A stretch of DNA of 64,000 bases. Origin: an uncultured Clostridia bacterium (lineage in GTDB: Bacteria; Bacillota; Clostridia; TANB77; CAG-508). The first letter of the stretch is position 1. Each line of letters starts with the position of its first letter. A program made the translations under genes and the position numbers. Of this stretch, positions 53,482 to 62,855 are shown piece after piece. The stretch is from the NCBI GenBank assembly GCA_934153805.1, contig CAKPFO010000004.1:4303-68302 (forward strand), read 5' to 3'. The notes beneath the pieces were generated by a model, which ran no database searches, had not been told where the DNA came from, and worked only from the letters and a program-made list of their open reading frames with translations.

Positions 53482-53796
53482 ACTTAAGTCCTCCTTAATT
53501 TTATTGTTGCTTGTTACATATGTTAAACCAAAAAGTCAGAGGAAATTCCTCTCACTAATCAGTGAAAAGTAATACAAAATAGCTCTTATATACTTTATAT
53601 TATACATCATTTAACATAAAATTACAAGTTTTGAGGGCTGAAAACAGGGTAAAGACAAAGATGGCAGAAATTAGATTTTATAAACTGTGAATTGCAACTT
53701 CAGCTTAAAAAATTTCTTAAGAAAATTTTAAAACACTATTATTTTTCTTATTTATATGTTAAACTATTATTTAGTAAAAAAAATAGGGGAAAGAAC

Positions 53797-54870
53797 ATGC
53801 AAAAAAAAGGAAAGTTATTTAGAAATTTTATATTATTTATATTGCTTATAATAGTAACATTTTCAGTATTATTAAATGGGGAAGACATTACACAAATATT
53901 AAACATATTAGGCTCGGTGAAATTACAATATGTGTTAATAGGCGTTCTGTGTATGGCAATATATATATCATTTGAGGCAATAAATATAGGAAGAACATTA
54001 AAAAAACTTAATGAAAAATCAAGTTTTATAAAAAATTTAAAATATGCATTAATAGGATTTTTCTTTAGCGCTATAACACCAGCAGCAAGTGGTGGTCAAC
54101 CAATGCAAGTATATTATATGTATAAAGATAATATTCAACCTTCAAATGCAACACTAGCACTATTACTTAATTTAACTAGTATGCAAATTGTAACTATAGG
54201 TTTTGCACTAATTAGCTTATGCTTCAATTATCAATATTTGAACAGGGTATTATTAATATGTTTTGTAATAGGAATTTTATTAAATTTAACAGCATTAGTA
54301 TTGTTATTAGTTGCAATTATTTCAAAAAGGTTATCAAGATGGCTAATCAATTTTGCTGTGAAAGTATTAAAATTTTTTGGAATTAGAAATATAGAAGGAA
54401 AAAAAGAAAAATTAGAGACACAATTAGAACAATATCAAGAAAGTGCGATATATATAAAGAAGAATAGAGGAATAATGTTAAAAACTCTACTTACAACATG
54501 TGTACAATTTTTAGCTTATTATAGTATTACATATTGGACTTACAAGGCATTAGGAATGAGTGGTGCAAATATTTTACAAATTACATCAATGCAATCAGTA
54601 TTATATGCAACAGTTTCTGGTATACCTTCACCAGGAGCTGTAGGAGTAACAGAAGGAGCCTTTACAGAAATATTTAGAAATATTTATCCGGGGGCAATGA
54701 TGAGTAGTGCAATACTGTTAAATAGAGGAATAAATTTCTATTTATTTGTAATATTTAGTGGAATTATAACAATAGTAAATCATATAAAAAGTGATTATAC
54801 CTGTGAAGAAAAAAACGATATGCAAGAAAAGACTATAGATGAAAAGATGGAAGAGCCTACAGATAAGTAG
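53797..54870 (+). CDS. LPG-synthase/flippase-like (UPF0104) integral membrane protein
   Basis: A protein of about 357 residues with seven or more membrane helices. It contains family motifs TPAASGGQPMQVYYMYK and GIPSPGAVGVTEGAF, characteristic of the lysylphosphatidylglycerol synthetase TM / dolichol-phosphate-mannose flippase-like family (MprF N-terminal half without the synthase domain). The start is set at 53797, with GGGGAAAG upstream; the frame is open from 53692 but that start is unsupported. The tail is acidic (EEKNDMQEKTIDEKMEE). The substrate is unknown. Confidence 0.85.
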   Translation: MQKKGKLFRNFILFILLIIVTFSVLLNGEDITQILNILGSVKLQYVLIGVLCMAIYISFEAINIGRTLKKLNEKSSFIKNLKYALIGFFFSAITPAASGGQPMQVYYMYKDNIQPSNATLALLLNLTSMQIVTIGFALISLCFNYQYLNRVLLICFVIGILLNLTALVLLLVAIISKRLSRWLINFAVKVLKFFGIRNIEGKKEKLETQLEQYQESAIYIKKNRGIMLKTLLTTCVQFLAYYSITYWTYKALGMSGANILQITSMQSVLYATVSGIPSPGAVGVTEGAFTEIFRNIYPGAMMSSAILLNRGINFYLFVIFSGIITIVNHIKSDYTCEEKNDMQEKTIDEKMEEPTDK

Positions 54871-55021
54871 CCTCTTTTTTCTATATAAGTATTTTGTGCT
54901 AAAGCTTTTGGGACAAAATATGCTTTATTATTTTGTAATATTATGAGCCTAACTTTATGAAACTCCACTGTTAGTGTAAAATTATAGTAGACAAAAATGT
55001 TACAAGTTGAATTTACATAAA

Positions 55022-55050
55022 TTGACTTTAAGCCTAAAATTTGCTATAAT
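55022..55050 (+). promoter_or_regulatory. Sigma-A type promoter
   Basis: TTGACT (55022-55027), 17 bases, TATAAT (55045-55050), upstream of the 159-residue membrane protein gene. Confidence 0.8.
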
Positions 55051-55119
55051 AATGTTAGATATCGGTATATTATTTTTTTACTATAGTTAGTAATAAAAAG
55101 AAAGAGAGGAATAAAAAGT

Positions 55120-55599
55120 ATGAACAACTATAAGGTAAAATTCAAGAAAAAAGAACGGTCAGAGGCAAAGAAGGATTTAATCTTCTATGTAGTTTGCATG
55201 TGTATTACAGTAATAGCAGGGATAATCCTTACTCATAACTTGTTAAACCCATATAAGTACAACCAAATACAGGATGTACAGCAATATGTGTACAATAACA
55301 TAAGCCAAGGCAAAAATGAAGATGATGTTGTAATAGATGGTGACACGGTATGTAGAATGGAAAAAGAAAATAACTTAGTAACCTATTATTACAATGGAAG
55401 GATTAGAACTCTTGTATATGAAATTGATAGTAATGGAAATATACAGTACAAGGGATTAGGAACTAATCTAAAAATAACAGCTGATTTACTTGTAAGTATA
55501 TTTGTATGGGGAATTGCAATTATATTTGCATTTGATTTGCCAGAACAGATTAGAAAGTATACAGACGAATTATACCTCGAAAAGAAGCTCCACAAATAG
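55120..55599 (+). CDS. Two-helix membrane protein of unknown function
   Basis: A 159-residue protein. A basic N-terminus (KVKFKKKERSEAKK) precedes a membrane helix (LIFYVVCMCITVIAGIIL). A small outside domain follows, and a second helix (LLVSIFVWGIAIIFAFDL) lies near the C-terminus. AGAGAGGA precedes the ATG. It contains one in-frame CGG (the Arg of KKERSE); skipping its C would end the protein within about eight codons, so here the codon is presumably read as written. The terminator overlaps the stop codon. Confidence 0.7.
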   Translation: MNNYKVKFKKKERSEAKKDLIFYVVCMCITVIAGIILTHNLLNPYKYNQIQDVQQYVYNNISQGKNEDDVVIDGDTVCRMEKENNLVTYYYNGRIRTLVYEIDSNGNIQYKGLGTNLKITADLLVSIFVWGIAIIFAFDLPEQIRKYTDELYLEKKLHK

Positions 55600-55613
55600 G
55601 GAGCTTCTTTTTA
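55583..55613 (+). terminator. Terminator overlapping the end of the preceding gene
   Basis: GAAGCTCC pairs with GGGAGCTTC, then TTTTTAG. Confidence 0.85.
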
Positions 55614-55637
55614 GATGTGAAAATAAATAAAAAAGTC

Positions 55638-55666
55638 TAGACATATAAGCAAATACAGAGTATAAT
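55638..55666 (+). promoter_or_regulatory. Promoter of the second aspS
   Basis: TAGACA (55638-55643), 17 bases, TATAAT (55661-55666). No T-box lies between it and the start codon. Confidence 0.75.
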
Positions 55667-55699
55667 ATTTAAAGAAAAAATGGGAAAGAAGGAAACTAT

Positions 55700-57454
55700 A
55701 TGAACAATATATACAGAAATTATATGTGCGGAGATTTAACAATAAAAAATGTTGGAGAAACTGTAAAACTTGCAGGTTGGGTACAAAGAATTAGAAATTT
55801 AGGAGCAATGAAATTTGTAGATTTAAGAGATGAAAAAGGAATTACACAAATTGTTATAAATGAAGGTGTTCAAACTCCAGAATTAGTAACAGAATGTGTT
55901 ATTTGTGTGGAAGGAAAAGTTTTAGAACGTTCAAATAAGAATCTAAAAATCCCTACAGGAGAAATAGAAATAGAAGCTACAAAAATAGAAATGTTGGGTA
56001 AATGTAAAAATGTTCTTCCTTTTGAAGTTAACTCTGAAAAAGCAGATATCTCTCAAGTAAAAGAGGATTTGAGATTACAATATAGATTTTTAGATTTAAG
56101 AAATGATAAGATACATCAAAATATATTACTTCGTTCTAAAATCTTAAAATTTTTAAGAGATAAAATGGATGAAATGGGATTTTGCGAAATTCAAACTCCA
56201 ATTTTGGCAAATTCATCACCAGAAGGTGCAAGAGACTTTTTAGTGCCAAGTAGATTACATCCAGGGGAATTTTATGCGCTTCCTCAAGCACCACAACAAT
56301 TTAAACAACTTTTGATGGTATCTGGATTTAATAAATATTTCCAATTAGCACCATGCTTTAGAGACGAAGACCCTCGTGCAGATAGAGCTCCAGGAGAATT
56401 CTATCAATTAGACTTTGAGATGAGCTTTGCAACTCAAGAAGATGTACTAAAAGTACTAGAAGAGATATTTACATCTACATTTAAACATTTTACTAATTGG
56501 AAAGTAGATGAAGGACCTTTCGTAAGAATTCCATATAGAGAAGCTATGGAGAAATATGGTATTGATAAACCAGATTTAAGAAATCCATTAATTATACAAG
56601 ATGCAACTAAAATATTTAAAGATACAGAGTTTAATGCCTTTAAAGATAAAACAATAAAAGCAATAGTTGTTCCAAATGGAGCAGAACAAGGAAGAAAATT
56701 CTTTGATAATATGACTGAATATGCAGTAGAAGAAGCAGGAGCAAAAGGTCTTGCTTGGGTAAAATTAACAGAAGAAGGACCTACTGGTGGTATTGCAAAA
56801 TTTGTTACAGAGCAAATTAAAAAGGATTTAGAAAATGAGCTAGGAACAAAAGTAGGCGATAGTATATTCTTTATAGCAGATGAATTTGCAAAAGCACAAA
56901 AAATAGCAGGTTTAGTACGTATAGAACTTGGAAAACGTTTAGATTTATTAGAAAAAGATACATATAGATTCTGCTTTATAGTAGATTTTCCAATGTATGA
57001 ATATAATGAAGATGAAGAAAAGATAGACTTTAACCATAATCCATTTTCTATGCCACAAGGTGGAATGGAAGCTTTAAATACAATGGACCCATTAGATATA
57101 CTAGCATATCAATATGATGTAGTATGCAATGGTTACGAAATGGCTTCTGGAGCAGTAAGAAACCATGATCCAGAGCTTATGGTAAAGGCTTTTGAAATTG
57201 CTGGATATAGTGAAAAAGAGGTTGAAACTAGATTTGGAGCATTATACAATGCATTCCAATATGGAACTCCACCACATGCAGGAGCTGCACCTGGTGTAGA
57301 TAGAATGATAATGTTAATTACAAATGAAGATAATTTAAGAGAAATTATTGCGTTCCCTAAAAACAAAAAAGCAAGAGATGTTTTAATGGGAGCACCAAGT
57401 AGAGTAACAGATGCACAATTAAAAGATGTACATATAAAATTAATTGAAGAGTAA
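55700..57454 (+). CDS. aspS: Aspartyl-tRNA synthetase, second copy (complete)
   Basis: A 584-residue class II AspRS. The OB-fold reads AGWVQRIRNLGAMKFVDLRDEKG, followed by motif 2 (FRDEDPRADRAPGEFYQLDF), the bacterial insertion domain and motif 3 (PPHAGAAPGVDRMIML). The position linked to tRNA discrimination is Leu, as in E. coli-type discriminating enzymes, whereas the copy at the window start has Phe. Long identical blocks with that copy (PSR.HPG.FYALPQAPQQFKQLLMVSG) show paralogy. It is not under a T-box. This is probably the housekeeping discriminating enzyme (inference). AAAGAAGGAA precedes the ATG. Confidence 0.96.
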   Translation: MNNIYRNYMCGDLTIKNVGETVKLAGWVQRIRNLGAMKFVDLRDEKGITQIVINEGVQTPELVTECVICVEGKVLERSNKNLKIPTGEIEIEATKIEMLGKCKNVLPFEVNSEKADISQVKEDLRLQYRFLDLRNDKIHQNILLRSKILKFLRDKMDEMGFCEIQTPILANSSPEGARDFLVPSRLHPGEFYALPQAPQQFKQLLMVSGFNKYFQLAPCFRDEDPRADRAPGEFYQLDFEMSFATQEDVLKVLEEIFTSTFKHFTNWKVDEGPFVRIPYREAMEKYGIDKPDLRNPLIIQDATKIFKDTEFNAFKDKTIKAIVVPNGAEQGRKFFDNMTEYAVEEAGAKGLAWVKLTEEGPTGGIAKFVTEQIKKDLENELGTKVGDSIFFIADEFAKAQKIAGLVRIELGKRLDLLEKDTYRFCFIVDFPMYEYNEDEEKIDFNHNPFSMPQGGMEALNTMDPLDILAYQYDVVCNGYEMASGAVRNHDPELMVKAFEIAGYSEKEVETRFGALYNAFQYGTPPHAGAAPGVDRMIMLITNEDNLREIIAFPKNKKARDVLMGAPSRVTDAQLKDVHIKLIEE

Positions 57455-57465
57455 AATTTTTAATA

Positions 57466-57661
57466 TTAGCATTGAACATATTTTTTAATATATTTTTTCG
57501 TCTCCTCGTTTGAGCTAAATTATCTAGAAATTCTAATATAAATTTTACGGGACCCTTTCAATAAATGAACATTCCCCGTAAAATTTATATAAGAATTGCT
57601 ACGATAATTTCCTCTCAATACGTCGACTGCAAAATATATTAAAAAATATGTTCAATGCTAA
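57466..57661. repeat. Dispersed hairpin element, copy B
   Basis: Same core as copy A at 9475-9677, in the same orientation. The core is bracketed by a perfect inverted repeat of about 30 bases (TTAGCATTGAACATATTTTT... and its complement) that is unrelated to the arms of copy A. It lies directly after the second aspS stop codon and before mnmA. Confidence 0.85.
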
Positions 57662-57689
57662 AAAAGTAAAAATAGAAAGGAAAATGTAA

Positions 57690-58769
57690 ATGGAAAGTAA
57701 AGGCAAAGTTTTACTTGGAATGAGTGGAGGAGTAGATAGCAGTGTGTCAGCCGTTTTACTAAAAGAAGCAGGCTATGACGTAATAGGGGCCACTATGAAA
57801 CTTTGGGAAGATAAAGAAAATCCAGAAATAGAAGGTGGATGTTGCAACTTTTCTGCTACATATGATGCAAAGAGAGTTTGCGACCAAATAGACATTCCAC
57901 ACTATACATTGAACTGTGAAGAAGAATTTACAGATAAGGTTATAAATAACTTTATACAATGTTATGAATGTGCAAAAACACCAAATCCTTGTATAGAATG
58001 CAATAGATATTTAAAATTTGGAACATTCTATAGAAAAGCAAAAGAATTAGGCTGTGATTATATATCAACAGGTCATTATGCAAAAATAGAGTATTCAGAA
58101 AAATATAAACAATATGTAATGAAAAAATCAGATGCAACTAAAAAAGATCAAACATATTTCTTATACAATATACCAAAAGAATTATTACCTAAAATGTTAT
58201 TTCCACTAGAAAATTTTACTGATAAAAGTGATGTAAGAAAAGTAGCAGAAGAACATAATTTAAGAGTTGCACATAAAAAAGATAGTCAAGAGGTGTGCTT
58301 TATACCAGATAATAATTATGGTAATTTTTTAGAAAAAAATTTAAAGAAAAAACCAAAAGACGGAAATATAGTCTTAAAAGACGGAACTATTTTAGGAAAA
58401 CATAGAGGACTAATTTATTATACTGTAGGACAAAGAAAAGGATTAGGAATAGCATACAAAGAGCCACTATACGTAATTAAACTAGATAAAGAAAAAAATG
58501 AGGTTGTAGTTGGAAAAGAAGAAGACTTATATTCGAAAGAACTATATGCCAATGATTTAAACTTTATATTAGATATAGACTTAACAAAACCTCTAGAAGT
58601 TATGGCTAAAATAAGATATAGAGCAAAAGAAGCAAAAGCTCTAATGCAAATGCAACCAAATGGGGAAGTAAAAGTTACTTTTGAAGAAGCACAAAGAGCT
58701 ATAACTCCAGGGCAATCAGTAGTGTTCTATATTGATGATGTAGTACTAGGTGGAGGGAAAATTTTATAA
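57690..58769 (+). CDS. mnmA: tRNA 2-thiouridylase MnmA
   Basis: ATP-dependent enzyme that thiolates U34 of tRNA-Lys/Glu/Gln. The PP-loop is GMSGGVDSSVSAVLL. The catalytic cysteines are in TPNPCIECNRYLKFG and DSQEVCFIPDNNYGNFL. The TGHYAKI and YTVGQRKGLGI segments are also typical. Length 359. AAAGGAAAA precedes the ATG. Confidence 0.97.
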   Translation: MESKGKVLLGMSGGVDSSVSAVLLKEAGYDVIGATMKLWEDKENPEIEGGCCNFSATYDAKRVCDQIDIPHYTLNCEEEFTDKVINNFIQCYECAKTPNPCIECNRYLKFGTFYRKAKELGCDYISTGHYAKIEYSEKYKQYVMKKSDATKKDQTYFLYNIPKELLPKMLFPLENFTDKSDVRKVAEEHNLRVAHKKDSQEVCFIPDNNYGNFLEKNLKKKPKDGNIVLKDGTILGKHRGLIYYTVGQRKGLGIAYKEPLYVIKLDKEKNEVVVGKEEDLYSKELYANDLNFILDIDLTKPLEVMAKIRYRAKEAKALMQMQPNGEVKVTFEEAQRAITPGQSVVFYIDDVVLGGGKIL

Positions 58770-58789
58770 AACAAATTTTCGTAAAACTG

Positions 58790-58818
58790 TTGACTTATTC
58801 ATTTTTTAATGTTAAAAT
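58790..58818 (+). promoter_or_regulatory. Sigma-A type promoter
   Basis: TTGACT (58790-58795), 17 bases, TAAAAT (58813-58818), before the 79-residue gene. Confidence 0.65.
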
Positions 58819-58849
58819 ACAAACATAAATTCAAAGAAGAGGTGATTGT

Positions 58850-59089
58850 ATGGAAGAAAAAAATCCAGTGACAAATTACCAATTTGAAGAAATAAATGAA
58901 CTTTTAAAAGAAATAAAAAATGAGCAACTAAATTTGTCAGAAAACTTACAAAAGAATTTTACTGTAATAATGAGTAAACTAATGAAAATGCAAGAGTATA
59001 ACAAAATAGAGGATATGACAAATCAAGTCTTTGAAATGAGAGTATCGAATATAGAGGACATGCTTTCAAAAATAAATATGAAACTGTAA
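58850..59089 (+). CDS. Small helical, coiled-coil-like protein
   Basis: 79 residues, almost all helix-forming with heptad-like Leu/Ile/Met spacing (FEEINELLKEIKNEQLNLSENL). AAGAGGTG precedes the ATG, and it has its own promoter and terminator. I do not recognise it. Confidence 0.6.
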   Translation: MEEKNPVTNYQFEEINELLKEIKNEQLNLSENLQKNFTVIMSKLMKMQEYNKIEDMTNQVFEMRVSNIEDMLSKINMKL

Positions 59090-59093
59090 ATGA

Positions 59094-59133
59094 CAAACAC
59101 ACCTAAAAATTGCAATTTTTAGGTGTGTTTTAT
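59094..59133 (+). terminator. Terminator of the 79-residue gene
   Basis: AAACACACCTAAAAAT pairs with ATTTTTAGGTGTGTTT. Confidence 0.85.
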
Positions 59134-59187
59134 AATAGAAAGAAAGCAAATTTTAAATTTTATACTGTGTGTAAAATCTTAACTTAT

Positions 59188-60003
59188 TTATTGTGTATTT
59201 AAAATTGAATCAAAAGTTTTAAAACTATATCCCTCTTCTTTTAAATATTTAATAGAGGCATCCAAAGCCGTATATGACTTGCTAACATCACAAGTATCAT
59301 GCATTAAGACAATTAAACTAGTTTTGTTCTTACAAGTTTTCTTTAAATTATCTAGTAATTGAGAAGAAGAATACTTTTTAATAGAATCATTATTAAGAGC
59401 ATTCCAATCTACATAGCAATAGCCGATGTCGTTTAAATATGTTTTACAGTTAGACTTTATATTAGAAGAATGACCACCTTTAGAACCGTTTGGAAATCTA
59501 AAAACATGTGAATGATAGTTAGAAACCTCAATAGCATCAGAAATTGCTTTATCAGTATCTAAAATCTCATTAATAAAGCTATCTTTACTTTTATATAGTT
59601 TAGAGTTTTTATGAGAGTACCCGTGATTAGCAATAAAATTACCTTCCTCATACGCTCTTTTTACAATATTAGGAAATTCTTTAACTCTGTAGCCAATTAC
59701 AAAAAAACTAGCATTAACATCATTTTCTTTTAAAATATCCAAAACTTTAGGAGTTGCAATTTTTGTAGGACCGTCATCAAAAGTAAGAAATGCAACTTTT
59801 TCTTTAGATGAATATATACTATCTATTTTACTTTGCAAGTCAGAAAAACTAGAGTCATCATCTGCAGAAACAGAAACAATATAATCACTGCTACAACTTG
59901 AATCTTTTTTTGAATTTATATAAACAAAACATACAGTAAAGAAAATGCACATAGTAAATATAAATAATAGTATATATTTTTTAGATATAAATATAAAGTT
60001 CAT
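59188..60003 (-). CDS. Polysaccharide deacetylase (NodB fold), membrane-anchored
   Basis: A 271-residue putative peptidoglycan or polysaccharide deacetylase. It has an N-terminal anchor (residues 8-28), then the NodB domain with TFDDGPTKIATPKVL (metal Asp), NHGYSHKNS (metal His pair, HxxSH-like), FRFPNGSKGGHS and the C-terminal IVLMHDT. Unlike pdaA at 8649, it is uninterrupted. It is a single gene, divergent from murT. Confidence 0.93.
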   Translation of the reverse strand: MNFIFISKKYILLFIFTMCIFFTVCFVYINSKKDSSCSSDYIVSVSADDDSSFSDLQSKIDSIYSSKEKVAFLTFDDGPTKIATPKVLDILKENDVNASFFVIGYRVKEFPNIVKRAYEEGNFIANHGYSHKNSKLYKSKDSFINEILDTDKAISDAIEVSNYHSHVFRFPNGSKGGHSSNIKSNCKTYLNDIGYCYVDWNALNNDSIKKYSSSQLLDNLKKTCKNKTSLIVLMHDTCDVSKSYTALDASIKYLKEEGYSFKTFDSILNTQ

Positions 60004-60105
60004 TAAAATTCACCTAATAAAATATATGAAAAATATTGAAAAAATATAATAAAAAAGATAAAATATAGAAAATTAAAATAACTATAAAAAGGATGATAAT
60101 TAGAT

Positions 60106-61476
60106 ATGAAGAAAAATTTAAAATTTTATATAGTATTATACTTAGCAAAGTTAGCTAGGATAGCTTTAAAAGTTATAGGAAGAGACGCAACATATTTTCC
60201 AGGAAAGTTGGCAGTAACATTATGTCCAGATTTTTTAGGAAGAATAGATAAACCAAAAACAATAATAGGGGTTACAGGAACTAATGGAAAAACTACAGTA
60301 TGTAACATGATAGAAGATTGTTTAAAAGAAAATGGATATGATTTTATAGATAATCACTTAGGTTCAAATGTTAACTCTGGTTTAGCATCTACATTAATAG
60401 AAGGAGCAACTTTAACAGGAAAGCAAAAAAAAGATTTAGCCGTATTTGAAATAGACGAAAGAAGTAGTGTAAAAATATATCCATATGTAACACCAACATA
60501 TTTAGTTTGCACAAATTTATTTAGAGATTCACTAAAAAGAAATGCACATACAGAATTTATATCAAATATTTTAACAAATAATATACCAAAGCAAACTACT
60601 TTAATATTAAATGGAGACGACTTAATAGTAAGCAATTTAGCACCACAAAATAAAAGAGTTTATTTTGGAATAGATAGATTAGATACAGACACAGATACAT
60701 GCGAAAACATAGTAAGAGATATAACTGTATGTCCAAAATGTGATAGCAAATTAGAATATGACTTTGTAAGATATAATCATATAGGAAGAGCACATTGCTC
60801 AAAATGTGATTTTAAATCACCAAATATAGATTACGAGGTAACTAATATAGACTTTAACAAAATGCAAATGACTGTAAAATCAAAAGAAGAAGAAAAATAC
60901 GATTTAATAAATAATAATATAATAAATATTTATAATATGCTTGCAACAATAGCAACTTTGAAAGAACTAGGGTTAAATAGAGAACAAATAAACTCAGTCT
61001 TAAAAAAGCAAAAAATAGTAGATACAAGGTATAGCAAAGAAAAAGTAAAAAATATAGAAATAATAACACAACTTTCTAAGGGAATGAATCCTATAGCATG
61101 TTCGAGAGCCTTTGATTATGTTAGAAAAGAAAAAGGAAACAAAGCTGTTATTGTAATATTAGATGACTTACACGAAGCGGCAAATTCGTCTGAAAATATT
61201 GCATGGCATTATGATACAGACTATGAATTTTTAAATGATGAATCTATAAAACAGATATTAACAGCGGGAGCTAGATATTTAGATACTTTTGTAAGACTTG
61301 AAATTGCAGGAGTACCAAAAGAAAAAATCGTATACCAAAGAGATGAAATATCACTAGTAGATAAATTGAATTTAGAGGGAATAGATAAAGTATTTATATT
61401 ACATGACCTATATTCAATAGATTTAAAAAATCAAATTAAGAGAAAAATTGAGGAGAAAGTAAATGGAGAACACTAA
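60106..61476 (+). CDS. murT: MurT, lipid II isoglutaminyl synthase ligase subunit
   Basis: Mur-ligase-fold subunit that with GatD amidates D-glutamate of lipid II. The P-loop is GVTGTNGKTTVCNM. The middle domain carries a Cys4 zinc ribbon (CPKCDSKLEYDF ... HCSKCDF), a hallmark of MurT. The C-terminal DUF1727 domain reads VILDDLHEAANSSENIAWHYDTDYEFL. Length 456. It overlaps gatD by 14 bases, indicating coupled translation. AAAAGGATG lies upstream of the ATG. Confidence 0.95.
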   Translation: MKKNLKFYIVLYLAKLARIALKVIGRDATYFPGKLAVTLCPDFLGRIDKPKTIIGVTGTNGKTTVCNMIEDCLKENGYDFIDNHLGSNVNSGLASTLIEGATLTGKQKKDLAVFEIDERSSVKIYPYVTPTYLVCTNLFRDSLKRNAHTEFISNILTNNIPKQTTLILNGDDLIVSNLAPQNKRVYFGIDRLDTDTDTCENIVRDITVCPKCDSKLEYDFVRYNHIGRAHCSKCDFKSPNIDYEVTNIDFNKMQMTVKSKEEEKYDLINNNIINIYNMLATIATLKELGLNREQINSVLKKQKIVDTRYSKEKVKNIEIITQLSKGMNPIACSRAFDYVRKEKGNKAVIVILDDLHEAANSSENIAWHYDTDYEFLNDESIKQILTAGARYLDTFVRLEIAGVPKEKIVYQRDEISLVDKLNLEGIDKVFILHDLYSIDLKNQIKRKIEEKVNGEH

Positions 61477-62170
61477 AATAGTAGAAATATTATTTCCAGA
61501 GTTTTGTAACTTATATGGAGATATAAGCAACATGAAATATTTAAAGGAATGTATACCAAATGCAAATTTTATACAAACAAGCTTCAATGAAGAGCCAACA
61601 TTTGTAAAAAATGATGTAAATATGATTTATATGGGACCAATGACAGAGAATATGCAAGAAAAAGTAATAAAAAAATTAAGTCAGTATAAAGAAAGAATAC
61701 AAGAATTAATAGATAAAAATGTAGTATTTTTAATAACTGGTAATGCCATAGAAATTTTTGGAAAATATATAGAAAATGAAGACGGAAGCAGAATAGAAGC
61801 TTTAGGAATGTTTGATATTTATGCTAAAAGAAATATGATGAAAAGGCATAATAGTATGTTTATAGGAAAATATGAAGACACAGAAATAGTAGGGTTTAAG
61901 AGTCAATTTACACTTTGCTATGGAAATAATGAAGACTGTTATTTTGCAGAGGTAGAAAAAGGAATAGGCCTAAATGAACAAAGCAAATTAGAAGGAATAC
62001 AAAAAAATAACTTTATAGCAACCTATGTAATAGGACCTATATTAATATTAAATCCAGAATTTACAAAAAAAATACTAGAAAAAATGGAAATACAAAATCC
62101 AAGTATTGCCTTTGAAGAGGATGTAATGGCAGCATATAAACAAAGGTTAAAGGAACTTAAAAAACTATAA
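61463..62170 (+). CDS. gatD: GatD-like subunit lacking glutaminase catalytic residues
   Basis: Partner of MurT by position (14-base overlap) and by the GatD-type N-terminus (LFPEFCNLYGDISNMKYL). Active GatD is a class I glutamine amidotransferase with a nucleophile Cys in ICGGYQ (Cys94 in S. aureus) and a His in TY-HGP (His189). Here the equivalent segments read LITGNAIEIFG (Thr92) and TYVIGPIL (Ile190), so both catalytic residues are missing although length (235) and fold segments are kept. Either ammonia is used directly or the pair has another role; this is inference. Confidence 0.85.
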   Translation: MENTKIVEILFPEFCNLYGDISNMKYLKECIPNANFIQTSFNEEPTFVKNDVNMIYMGPMTENMQEKVIKKLSQYKERIQELIDKNVVFLITGNAIEIFGKYIENEDGSRIEALGMFDIYAKRNMMKRHNSMFIGKYEDTEIVGFKSQFTLCYGNNEDCYFAEVEKGIGLNEQSKLEGIQKNNFIATYVIGPILILNPEFTKKILEKMEIQNPSIAFEEDVMAAYKQRLKELKKL

Positions 62171-62260
62171 TAGGTAAAAGATAATGTTGATATATCAAGC
62201 TTTATTTTACTTTTATTATCTATTAAGAGACTACAATATTACAAAAATATTACAAAACTA

Positions 62261-62289
62261 TTGCAAAATGATTACAAGAATGTTATAAT
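62261..62289 (+). promoter_or_regulatory. Sigma-A type promoter
   Basis: TTGCAA (62261-62266), 17 bases, TATAAT (62284-62289). Several ATTACAAAA-like direct repeats lie just upstream and could be an operator. Confidence 0.7.
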
Positions 62290-62320
62290 ATTAATATATT
62301 CTAAAGAGAAGGTGAATAAA

Positions 62321-62653
62321 ATGGAACTAATGATGATAATATATATATTAATATTTGTAATATTTGCTTTAGTTAGTTATGCAATAATGCAATTAAAAAT
62401 AGCAGGATTAAATGTAAAAGATTTTTGGTCTTTTATAGAGGCCAACCAAATGTTAGATAAATTATATGCATTTTCAAAAAAATATGAAAAGATGAGTCCA
62501 CAAGAACAAATTATATTTTTAATGGAAGCGGAAAAAGTATTTGATGCATTTGATAAAATTCCTAAAGTTATATGGGAAGAAGAATATGAAAAATATGCAG
62601 ATGTACTAGATACATATAAAAATATAAAAGTGCTAAGATGGGCATCTAATTAA
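62321..62653 (+). CDS. Single-pass membrane protein of unknown function
   Basis: About 110 residues. It starts with a membrane helix (MMIIYILIFVIFALVSYAIM), followed by a cytoplasmic helical domain (VKDFWSFIEANQMLDKLYAFSKKYEKMSPQEQ). The start at 62321 follows AGAAGGTG and lies downstream of a good promoter; an upstream in-frame ATG at 62261 would lie inside the promoter. Family not recognised. Confidence 0.7.
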   Translation: MELMMIIYILIFVIFALVSYAIMQLKIAGLNVKDFWSFIEANQMLDKLYAFSKKYEKMSPQEQIIFLMEAEKVFDAFDKIPKVIWEEEYEKYADVLDTYKNIKVLRWASN

Positions 62654-62739
62654 ATTAGTAAAACATAAAAAACTCATAATATAAAAAATAAAAATTCAAC
62701 TTTGTAGTTGGATTTTTATTTTTTATTAAATATTAGAAA

Positions 62740-62855
62740 ACTATTAGTTGAAATCAAAAAACAACTGGAATTTTGTGAAAAAACGACCAAAAACAGCCGG
62801 AATTTTGTGATAAAATGATTAAAAATAGTTGGAATTTTGTGAATAAGCAAAATTT
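62740..62855. repeat. Short direct repeats in the gap before the last gene
   Basis: Three copies of a GGAATTTTGTGA-centred unit about 40 bases apart. They lie in a gap of about 740 bases (62654-63390) that holds no convincing gene. Confidence 0.6.

Noticed and set aside
55600..55700. T-box in front of the second aspS
   Set aside because: Only a promoter and about 35 bases of leader lie before the start; no T-box consensus is present.
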